From contig CAMAVC010000001.1 in NCBI GenBank assembly GCA_945861585.1, forward strand, positions 69,947 through 133,946: a stretch of DNA of 64,000 nt, written 5' to 3'. Shown piece after piece: positions 25,876 through 33,514 of the stretch (position 1 is its first letter; each line of letters begins with the position of its first letter). The notes under the pieces were generated by a model that did no database searches, was not told where the DNA came from, and was given only the letters and a program-made list of their open reading frames with translations. Made by a program: the position numbers and the translations under genes. The DNA is from Planctomicrobium piriforme (lineage in GTDB: Bacteria > Planctomycetota > Planctomycetia > Pirellulales > UBA1268).

Positions 25876-27180
25876 ATGCGGAGATTCAATCCCGGCCGCT
25901 CCGTGTCGGTGTCGCGGCGCTCGCTGTTGCGGGCGGCCGGAGCCGGCATTGCGCTGCCGCTGCTCGAGTCGCTCCTGCCGCGAGCTTTGCGGGCAGAGCC
26001 GGCGCTGGCCCCGCGGCGGCTCGTGCTCGTCCACAATGCCCTCGGCATGATGCCGCAGTTTTTCTTTCCCACCGCTGCGCCAGCCGCCGGTGCAGCCCCA
26101 TCGAGCCCCTACCTCGACCTCCTCGGCGGTCACCGCGGCCGCTTCACCGTATTCTCTGGGATGTCACATCCTGAGGTGGATGGTAATCATCACGCTGCCC
26201 AGTGCTTCCTCACGGGCAGCCCGCATCCGGGGCAGCCGAGCTTCCGCAACACGATCTCGCTCGATCAGGTCGTGGCCGAGAAGTTCGCGACCGAAACACG
26301 GTTTCCGTTTCTCGCGATGAGCGTCCGTAACGGCGACCATTATTCCAATACGCTCTCCGTGTCGCGGTCGGGCGTGCCGATCCCGGCCGAGACGAGCCCG
26401 AAGCGGCTCTACCGGAGTCTGTTCGTGGCGGGCACCGCCGCGGAGCAGGCGGCTGCCATGCGTCGGATCGAGGCTGGCGGGAGCGTGCTCGACCTCGTAC
26501 TCGACAAGGCCGTGAGCCTGGAGAAGCGCGTCCACCGGGCCGATCGGGCCAGGCTCGACCAGTTTTTCACAAGCGTGCGAGAGATGGAGGATCGGCTCGC
26601 GCAGGCTCGCGCATGGGAGCACAAGCCGAAACCGAAGGTGGACTACCCGGAACCGAGCGACATCGCCGACGCCAACGAGGTGATCGCGAAGTCGAAGCTG
26701 ATGTTCGACCTGACCCGGCTCGCTCTCGAGACGGATTCCACCCGGGCTGTCACGCTCTCGATCGCGACTTTCTCCGTCGTGCCGCACGTGCCGGGCGTGA
26801 AGAGCGAGGTCCACGGCCTCACGCACCACGGCAACGAGCCGGACAAAATCGCCGAACTTCGAAAGATCGAGGAGGCCCAGATGACGGCCTTCTCCACATT
26901 CCTTGCGGGGCTCGCGGGCGTGCGCGAAGGGGAAGGCACGCTTCTCGACCACACGCAGGTGCTCTATGGCAGCTGCCTGGGTAATGCCAACGCGCATGCC
27001 ACGGTGAACCTGCCGCTCATCCTCGCTGGGGGCGGCTACCGCCACCCGGGCCATCTCGCATTCGACGAGCAGCGCAACGAGCCACTTGCGAATCTGTTCG
27101 TGACGATGCTCCGACGATTCGGCCTGGAAGCGGAATCATTTGCCACGAGTACCGGGTCGCTGCGAGGGCTCGACGCGTGA
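25876..27180 (+). CDS. DUF1552 domain protein, Tat-exported
   Basis: The protein has 434 residues. A twin-arginine signal (SRRSLLRAAGAGIALPLLES) is followed by the DUF1552 pattern: RRLVLVHNALGMMPQFFFP, SGMSHPEVDGNHHAAQCFLT, MSVRNGDHYSNTLSVSR and a C-terminal LPLILAGGGYRHPGHL. DUF1552 proteins are distant relatives of DUF1501 with no proven activity and are normally paired with DUF1592-type proteins, as here: the stop shares a base with the next start. AGGG seven bases before the ATG supports the start. Confidence 0.93.
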   Translation: MRRFNPGRSVSVSRRSLLRAAGAGIALPLLESLLPRALRAEPALAPRRLVLVHNALGMMPQFFFPTAAPAAGAAPSSPYLDLLGGHRGRFTVFSGMSHPEVDGNHHAAQCFLTGSPHPGQPSFRNTISLDQVVAEKFATETRFPFLAMSVRNGDHYSNTLSVSRSGVPIPAETSPKRLYRSLFVAGTAAEQAAAMRRIEAGGSVLDLVLDKAVSLEKRVHRADRARLDQFFTSVREMEDRLAQARAWEHKPKPKVDYPEPSDIADANEVIAKSKLMFDLTRLALETDSTRAVTLSIATFSVVPHVPGVKSEVHGLTHHGNEPDKIAELRKIEEAQMTAFSTFLAGLAGVREGEGTLLDHTQVLYGSCLGNANAHATVNLPLILAGGGYRHPGHLAFDEQRNEPLANLFVTMLRRFGLEAESFATSTGSLRGLDA

Positions 27181-29855
27181 TGGCGAGGTTGGTGGCCGTT
27201 CTTTCGATGATCTCGGCGGCGGCGCAGCCCGCCGCGGCCGGCGACCTCGCCCCACTGCAAGGGTTTTTTCGCCGCTATTGCCACGACTGCCACGCGGGCA
27301 AGGAGGGGGAGGCCGGGCTCGATCTAACGGCACTGCCGGCCGAGCTCACCGACCCGTCGGTGCGGCAGCGGTTGACGCGGGTCTACGACCGCGTGATCGC
27401 CGGTGAGATGCCGCCGAAGGGAAGTGAACAGCCAGCGAAGGGCGATCGGAACGCGGCGCTCCGCTCCCTCGACGAAGTAATCGTGGCGGCCGACGAGGCC
27501 GCGGCTCGCGAAGCCGGGCGGATCCGCATGCGGCGCCTCACGCGCAGCGAGTATGAAAACACGCTCCGCGACCTCCTTGCGCTCCCCCGGCTCGAAGTCC
27601 GGGAGATGCTGCCGCCCGACGCGCGGATCGCGGGGTTCGACAAGGTGGCGGGCGCGCTCGATCTCTCGCTGGCCCACGTCACGGCCTACGCGGCCGCCGC
27701 CGAGCACGCCCTCACCGCGGCGATCGCAACCCGCAGTACGCCGCCCCCCGTGTACAAGGCACGGGTGAGGCCTGTTGATCTCTTCAAACTCAGGTCGCAG
27801 GTCGTCGAGGGTAATTCAGTGCTTCTTAAGAACCGCCAGCCGGATCCCGTGATGCCACTGTTGAACGCATTCTCCGACCGGCCTGGGCATTTGATACCGG
27901 AGATCATGGAACGAGACCCCGCGATCTGGAACGCCCGCTGGAAGCTCTTTGAAGAGGCCAAGCACACCTCGGGCGATGACTCGATCGGCATCCTCATGGA
28001 AAACATGGCCGGCCGGGAGTCGGCCGTCGATTTTTCGGCTCTCTATCCGGGGCGTTATCGGATGCGGTTCTCGACGTGGGGCTTCCATTGGAACAAGGGC
28101 AAGGTCGAACCGGCCCTCACCCGGCAAGCGATGGCGCTGCGGGCCCATGCCGAGGGTCGGCAGCAGGAGGAAGGCCGCCTGCTCCAGCTCGTCGATGCCC
28201 CCTCGCTGGAACCCACCGTGCATGAAGTGACCGCCTGGCTCGACGCCCATGAGACCCTCGTGCTCGACCCGGTGTCGGTGCGAAACAGGATGCACGTGTG
28301 GCTCAAGGGCGGTCAGACGGCGGGGTTTGTGGGCGACGGCGTGACGCTCGACTGGTTCGAGATCGAGGGCCCGATCGACAAGTCCTGGCCTCCCGAGAGC
28401 CACCGGCGGCTGTTCGGCATGCTGCCGATCAAGCCGTTCGATCCGCAAGCAGGTGCGATGCCGCCGCCCCGCCAGCCGTTCCGTGAAGTGGGGGGCGTCT
28501 TCCGACCGAAACTCCGCGAACTCCCGCCGGCGGAGCGATCGCCGCCGCTCGAGACCGTACACGCGGCGAATCCCTCCGCCGACGCCCGCCGGCTGCTTGC
28601 CGACTTCCTCCCGCGGGCCTTCCGCCGCCCGGTGTCGAAGGATGAGGTGGAGCCCTACGCCGTGCTCGTCGAAGCCCGGCTTGCTGCGTACGACTGCTTC
28701 GAAGACGCGATGCGGCGGGCCTACGTCGCGGTCCTCACGAGCCCCGAGTTCCTGTTTCATCCGGCGGAGGTGCCGGGCACCACGCCCGTTCTCTTCTCCC
28801 GCGCGTCGCGGCTCTCCTTCTGGCTCTGGAACTCACCCCCTGATGCCGATCTTCTCGCGTCCGCGGCCGCCGGCACGCTCGCGGACGAAGGCGTTCTCCG
28901 GAGACAGGTCGATCGTCTTCTCGCCGACGAGAAGAGCGGGCGGTTTATCGAGGATTTCACGAACCAGTGGCTCGAGCTCGAAAAGATCGACGAGACGATG
29001 CCCGACAAGACCCTCTACCCCGAGTATTCGTGGCTGTTGCGTGAGGGGATGCTTGCGGAGACCCGGGGGTTCGTCCGCGAGTGCATCGAGAAGAACGAAC
29101 CGGTGAAGGTGCTCGCCGACTCCGATTTCACGATCCTCACGCAGCGGCTTGCCGAGCACTACGAAATCGCAGGAGTCGAGGGCGTCGGCCCGCGCCGCGT
29201 GTCGCTCCCGAAGACGAGCCATCGTGGCGGGCTCCTCACGCAGGCGGCCATCCTCAAGCTCACGGCCAATGGCACGGTGAGCTCCCCTGTCACCCGCGGC
29301 AAGTGGGTGATGGACCGGTTTTTCAACGCACCGCCCCCGCCCCCGCCGCCTGGAATCTCGGCGATCGATCCCGACACCCGCGGGGCGACCACGATCCGCG
29401 AGCAGCTCGACCGCCATCGCAATGACGCCACCTGCGCCGCCTGCCACAAGAAGATCGATCCGCCGGGATTCGCCCTCGAGAGCTTCGATCCGGTCGGCGG
29501 CTATCGCACCCGCTACCGCATCACCGGGAAGGGGGATCCCCCGCCGCCACTGCCGCTCGTCGTGCAGCCGCTGCGGTTCAAGCTCGGGCCGAAGGTGGAC
29601 GACTCCGGCCGGCTTCCCAATGGCAAACCGTTTGCCGGCATCGAGGCCTTTCGCGACGAGTTGGCCGGCCGGCCGCACGTGATCGCGCGGGCACTCGTGA
29701 GCTACATGCTCCGCTACGCGACCGGGGCCGACATCTCGTATGCCGACCGGAAGGCGATCGAAGCTCTTGTGGCCTCCACGAAAGGCGACGACTACGGGAT
29801 CCGCTCGCTCATCCATGCCGTCGCCACAAGCGACCTGTTTTCCGGCGAGCAGTAG
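27180..29855 (+). CDS. DUF1587/1592/1588/1585 (PSD-type) cytochrome-like protein
   Basis: The protein has 891 residues with a short signal peptide (about 1-20). The haem-like motif CHDCH is at 34-38 and a second, CAACHKKIDPPGFALE, begins at 752. Order as in the paralogue: DUF1587 (RRLTRSEYENTLRDLLALPR), carbohydrate-binding-like centre, DUF1595/1592 (FLPRAFRRPVSKDEV, RLSFWLWNSPPDADL), DUF1588, DUF1585 (LVSYMLRYATGADISYADRK). A Pro-rich stretch (NAPPPPPPPGISAIDPDTRG) precedes DUF1588 in both copies. The ATG at 27180 uses the last base of the DUF1552 stop; a GTG three bases earlier is possible. The paired exported proteins presumably work together; the reaction is unknown. Confidence 0.92.
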   Translation: MARLVAVLSMISAAAQPAAAGDLAPLQGFFRRYCHDCHAGKEGEAGLDLTALPAELTDPSVRQRLTRVYDRVIAGEMPPKGSEQPAKGDRNAALRSLDEVIVAADEAAAREAGRIRMRRLTRSEYENTLRDLLALPRLEVREMLPPDARIAGFDKVAGALDLSLAHVTAYAAAAEHALTAAIATRSTPPPVYKARVRPVDLFKLRSQVVEGNSVLLKNRQPDPVMPLLNAFSDRPGHLIPEIMERDPAIWNARWKLFEEAKHTSGDDSIGILMENMAGRESAVDFSALYPGRYRMRFSTWGFHWNKGKVEPALTRQAMALRAHAEGRQQEEGRLLQLVDAPSLEPTVHEVTAWLDAHETLVLDPVSVRNRMHVWLKGGQTAGFVGDGVTLDWFEIEGPIDKSWPPESHRRLFGMLPIKPFDPQAGAMPPPRQPFREVGGVFRPKLRELPPAERSPPLETVHAANPSADARRLLADFLPRAFRRPVSKDEVEPYAVLVEARLAAYDCFEDAMRRAYVAVLTSPEFLFHPAEVPGTTPVLFSRASRLSFWLWNSPPDADLLASAAAGTLADEGVLRRQVDRLLADEKSGRFIEDFTNQWLELEKIDETMPDKTLYPEYSWLLREGMLAETRGFVRECIEKNEPVKVLADSDFTILTQRLAEHYEIAGVEGVGPRRVSLPKTSHRGGLLTQAAILKLTANGTVSSPVTRGKWVMDRFFNAPPPPPPPGISAIDPDTRGATTIREQLDRHRNDATCAACHKKIDPPGFALESFDPVGGYRTRYRITGKGDPPPPLPLVVQPLRFKLGPKVDDSGRLPNGKPFAGIEAFRDELAGRPHVIARALVSYMLRYATGADISYADRKAIEALVASTKGDDYGIRSLIHAVATSDLFSGEQ

Positions 29856-29945
29856 GGTTTTCGTGTAGATAAATGTTCGACGGGCGGCGGGGGCGGGGCG
29901 GGCCTAGGATAAACGCCGGTTTGTGTTCATCGCCGGGGGTTTTTC

Positions 29946-30989
29946 GTGACGACCTCGATCAGAAATGGCTCTCGCCCGTCCTCGCGCGCGTTTACGCTCG
30001 TCGAGCTGCTCGTCGTGATTGCGATCATCGGCGTGCTCGTGGGCCTGCTGCTGCCGGCCGTACAGGCAGCCCGCGAATCGGCACGCCGCAGTTCATGCAC
30101 GAACAAACTCAAGCAGATCGGCCTCGGCATGCATGGGCACCACGACGCCAAGGGGAAACTCCCCTGCACGTCGCAGATTACGCTCGGCGACGGCTGTGCT
30201 GCGGCCAACATGATCAATTCCGGACTCCTTGCCACGGGCACCAATCCGCCTTGGACGAACTGGAACGTAGACGTCATGCCGTACATCGAACTGCAGGAGG
30301 TCTATGACACGCTCAATAAGACCCTGAATCTCAACGCCACCGCCAACCGGGGGCTGTTCGTCTCCAGGCCCTTCCCGCATCAGGCGTGTCCGAGCAACGC
30401 CGCGGCGGCGACGATGCGGACGTCGGGATCATATTCCGGCTTCCGGTATTTCGTGGCCGGGGCCGGCGCACCGACGGGCGCGTCGTGCTATGCCACGATG
30501 TGCGGGCCGCAGCAAAACGGCGGCGCGACCACCGACTGTTCGGCCGCCGGGTCGCCTTCGTATTGCAACGTTTACGTCAATGAACCGGGCTGTGGGGCGG
30601 CGACGATGGGTACGAAACCACAGGCCTCGATGAACCCCGGAATGTTCGGGATCCAGAGCAGGTTTCAATGCAAATTCAAGGATGTGACCGACGGCCTCGC
30701 CAAGACCATCATGTTTGCCGAGCGGCGGCCTGAATGGTCGAGTTACGCCGGAATCGCCGGGGCCGAATCCTATGGCGTCTCCACCAGAAACGCCATCAAC
30801 AGCGCAAATTTCGACGTTACCAACGACAACTCGTCGGTGAACGCCACGATCGCAGCAAGCAACCATCCTGGCGGCGCCTTTTTCTGTTTCGGCGACGGTG
30901 CGGTGCGGTTTTTGGAGGAGTGGATCCAATTCGACGTCTACAACCGGCTCGGCGATCGGCGCGATGGCCAAAGCGTGAGTGTGCCATGA
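29946..30989 (+). CDS. DUF1559 protein with type IV prepilin-like N-terminus
   Basis: The protein has 347 residues from a GTG with a G-rich element five bases upstream; no in-frame ATG precedes the pilin motif. The prepilin segment is FTLVELLVVIAIIGVLVGL, then ARESARRSSCTNKLKQIGLG, and the C-terminal H-X9-DG motif is HPGGAFFCFGDG. The middle is rich in Cys, Gly and Asn, as usual. Its stop overlaps the ATG of the next small lipoprotein gene, repeating the DUF1559-lipoprotein couplet at 14094-12609. Confidence 0.92.
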   Translation: MTTSIRNGSRPSSRAFTLVELLVVIAIIGVLVGLLLPAVQAARESARRSSCTNKLKQIGLGMHGHHDAKGKLPCTSQITLGDGCAAANMINSGLLATGTNPPWTNWNVDVMPYIELQEVYDTLNKTLNLNATANRGLFVSRPFPHQACPSNAAAATMRTSGSYSGFRYFVAGAGAPTGASCYATMCGPQQNGGATTDCSAAGSPSYCNVYVNEPGCGAATMGTKPQASMNPGMFGIQSRFQCKFKDVTDGLAKTIMFAERRPEWSSYAGIAGAESYGVSTRNAINSANFDVTNDNSSVNATIAASNHPGGAFFCFGDGAVRFLEEWIQFDVYNRLGDRRDGQSVSVP

Positions 30990-31405
30990 CGCGCGATGCG
31001 GTCGTTTGCCTTTCGCCGCTGCCAGCCACAATCGCGTCGTTTCTCGTGACGGGGATGATGTGCGTCGTTGGATGCAGGCCTGCAGTCCCGCCCGGAGCGA
31101 TCACCGTCGATGGCACGCTCTCATTGGCCGGCCAGCCGATCCCCAAAGGTGTGGTGCAGTTCATCGAAAACGACGGCCGAATGGCAGGCACAGCCCGGAT
31201 CACCGCCGGCCGGTTTCGGGTTGTCGTGAAACCCGGCGCATACAACGTGGCCGTGAGTTCACAGGAGGAACTCTACGACGCCCAAGGTAACTCCGCCGGA
31301 TTCAAGTCGCTGCTGCCCGAGAAATACGCGTCGGTGAAAACCAGTGGCCTTTCCGCGACGGTCGACGACGGCCACCGCACCGTAACTTTCGATCTCGCGC
31401 GTTGA
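30986..31405 (+). CDS. Small lipoprotein, DUF1559-associated
   Basis: The protein has 139 residues. Its signal sequence ends VVGCRP, a lipobox-like cleavage site (Cys about 30). The mature part is a small beta domain (ITVDGTLSLAGQPIPKGVVQ, GRFRVVVKPGAYNVAVSS) like transthyretin or carboxypeptidase-regulatory folds. The ATG overlaps the DUF1559 stop by four bases. Equivalent to 12609-13052, from which it differs considerably in sequence. Function unknown. Confidence 0.75.
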   Translation: MTRDAVVCLSPLPATIASFLVTGMMCVVGCRPAVPPGAITVDGTLSLAGQPIPKGVVQFIENDGRMAGTARITAGRFRVVVKPGAYNVAVSSQEELYDAQGNSAGFKSLLPEKYASVKTSGLSATVDDGHRTVTFDLAR

Positions 31406-31499
31406 CGGCCCTGTGGCCAAAATTGCGACTCTTGTCGGGACTCGGGCGGGGATAAGGTCGGCTCCCGTGGGAACGTTTCACCCCCGAGGAGATTATGCA

Positions 31500-33299
31500 G
31501 TGCGTTGCATACCGTCGATTCTGATCGTGATGGTTGCGGTCCTTTGGGTCCAAGGCGTTGCGGCGCTTGAGTACGCCTACGCCCCTTACAACAACGGCGT
31601 GATGGACCCGCAGCAGACGGGCTGGCCGCTCACGGAGGAGGAAAAGGCCTATGTGCTCAAGCCCGAGCACGACCGTCGGCCGGGTCGTGAGGAAAACCAG
31701 CACAAGCCCGCGCTGTGGCCCGTCGTGCCGTCGGCCGGCTTCTGGGGCGGCACGGCATGGCTCGATTTCCACGCGGGGCTTGTGAAGACGGTTGCAGCCT
31801 CAAAAGGCCCGATCGACGTGCTCTTGGTCGGCGACAGCATCACGCAGCAGTGGGGCCCGACGTGGGCCAAGAACTTCCCGGAGTGGAAGACGGTAAATAT
31901 CGGGATCGGCGGCGACAAGACGCAAAACGTGCTCTGGCGGCTTGACCACGGCGGCGTGGCCGGCCTCGAGCCCAAGGCCTGCGTGCTCCTGATCGGGAAC
32001 AACAACATGTTCTTCACGCCGGAAACAGGCGTCGAGGCGGCGGCCGAGGGGATCAAGGCCTGCCTCATGAACCTGCGGGAGAAGTTTCCCGAGGCTGCGA
32101 TCGTGGTGGTGAAGATTTTTCCCGCCCATGCACCGGGCAATGCCTTTTACGAGGACATCAAGAAGACGAACGCCGCGATCGACGCGCTCAACCTTACGGC
32201 CGATCCGAAGGTGCAGCTTCTCGACCTCACAGGCGATCTTCTCAACGCCGACGGCACCCTCAAAAAAGATCTCTACCACGCCGACAATATCCATCTCATT
32301 CCCGCAGGCTACGACCTCTACGCCGCCAAGCTGCGGCTGCTCCTGGAAAAGGTGCTCGGGGCGGGCGGCGGTGAGCCGGCGGCAAAGCCCGCCGCGGCAA
32401 CGCCCTCCACGGCCCCGAAGGCTGCCGCAAACTCAAAAAGCCCGGAGTATCCCTATGCGGCCTACGTCGCCGGGCGGATGGATCCGCAGCCCTTCGGCTG
32501 GCCGCTCACGGTGGCCGAATTGGCCTACGTGCAGACGCCGGAATACAGCCGAAAGCCCGGTCATGAGGAGCAAAAGCATCTGCCAGCGATGTGGCCGGTG
32601 GTGCCGACGGCGGCCCGGTGGGGCGAAGAACACTTGAGCAACGCCTGGATCGACCATCACCGGCGGATCATCGACGAAGTACGAGCCGCCGGCAGTGCTC
32701 TCGACATCCTTCTGCTTGGCGACTCGATCACGCAGGGCTGGGGTGGCAGCCCGATCGACCGGATGCCGCTCGGCGAGGCATGGCAGCGGCGGTTTCGCGA
32801 CGCGCGCACGGTGAATGCGGGCATCGGCGGTGACCGGACGGAGAACATCCTCTGGCGGCTCGAGCATGGGCTCGTCGATGGCGTGAGCCCGAAGGTCATC
32901 GTACTCATGGTCGGCGTCAACAACGCACCGCTCGTGGCGGCCAATGGCGTGCCGGCCGACGCGGTCGCCAAGGGCATCGCTCTGTGCGTGGACAACCTCC
33001 GGCGTAAGTGCCCGGCCTCGCAGGTGGTCGTCGTGAAGGTGCTGCCCGCGTTCGAGCCCGGCAGCCCCACGCACGAGGCCGTCGTCGCGATCAACGAAGC
33101 GATCGACCGGCTCGAACTCGGTGCCAATTCCTCCGTGCGTGTCGTCGATGCGTCGGCCCGGTTTTTGAAGGCGGATGGCGGGCTCAACGCCACCGCCTAT
33201 TCCGACGGCCACCTGCACCTCTCGGCAGAGGGGTATGCCCTACTTGCCGAGGCTCTCGAGCCCGCCATCCGGGCTGTGATTGCCGGAGCCGGGGCTTGA
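31500..33299 (+). CDS. Tandem (fused) double SGNH/GDSL hydrolase
   Basis: The protein has 599 residues and a GTG start at 31500 with GAGGAG upstream; the signal peptide is about 1-22. The first half (about 23-286) is type A: GWPLTEEEKAYVLKPEHDRR, GDSITQQWG (Ser113), GNNNMFF and DNIHL (Asp262, His265). An Ala/Pro-rich linker (about 287-315) leads into a type B half: QPFGWPLTVAELAYVQTPEY, GDSITQGWGG (Ser409), GVNNAPLVAANG and SDGHLHLSAEGYA. Both halves keep their catalytic residues. It corresponds to the two separate genes at 8586-9449 (A) and 9494-10444 (B), but in the opposite order. A periplasmic glycan esterase with two active sites is the likely role. Confidence 0.87.
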   Translation: MRCIPSILIVMVAVLWVQGVAALEYAYAPYNNGVMDPQQTGWPLTEEEKAYVLKPEHDRRPGREENQHKPALWPVVPSAGFWGGTAWLDFHAGLVKTVAASKGPIDVLLVGDSITQQWGPTWAKNFPEWKTVNIGIGGDKTQNVLWRLDHGGVAGLEPKACVLLIGNNNMFFTPETGVEAAAEGIKACLMNLREKFPEAAIVVVKIFPAHAPGNAFYEDIKKTNAAIDALNLTADPKVQLLDLTGDLLNADGTLKKDLYHADNIHLIPAGYDLYAAKLRLLLEKVLGAGGGEPAAKPAAATPSTAPKAAANSKSPEYPYAAYVAGRMDPQPFGWPLTVAELAYVQTPEYSRKPGHEEQKHLPAMWPVVPTAARWGEEHLSNAWIDHHRRIIDEVRAAGSALDILLLGDSITQGWGGSPIDRMPLGEAWQRRFRDARTVNAGIGGDRTENILWRLEHGLVDGVSPKVIVLMVGVNNAPLVAANGVPADAVAKGIALCVDNLRRKCPASQVVVVKVLPAFEPGSPTHEAVVAINEAIDRLELGANSSVRVVDASARFLKADGGLNATAYSDGHLHLSAEGYALLAEALEPAIRAVIAGAGA

Positions 33300-33514
33300 A
33301 CGCGGGCGATCGCGTGAAGTGGGTTTTTATGCCGAAAAAAGCCCGAGCGACCCGTCGAGAGCCGGCCCGTGGCGCCCCGCGGCGTGTGGATAAATGTGGA
33401 TAGAAGAGCGACAGGAACTGGACCGTGGGGCGGGATATTTTTTGCACTATGGAGGGGTGGAGTTTTGCCTGCATCCAACATTCGGTGCCGCGGTTTCCAA
33501 AAGGGAAGATTCAG

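Noticed and set aside
33329-33353. Imperfect hairpin GGGTTTTT...AAAAAAGCCC after the fused SGNH gene as a terminator
   Set aside because: The stem is short with a wobble pair and no T-tract follows the closing arm.
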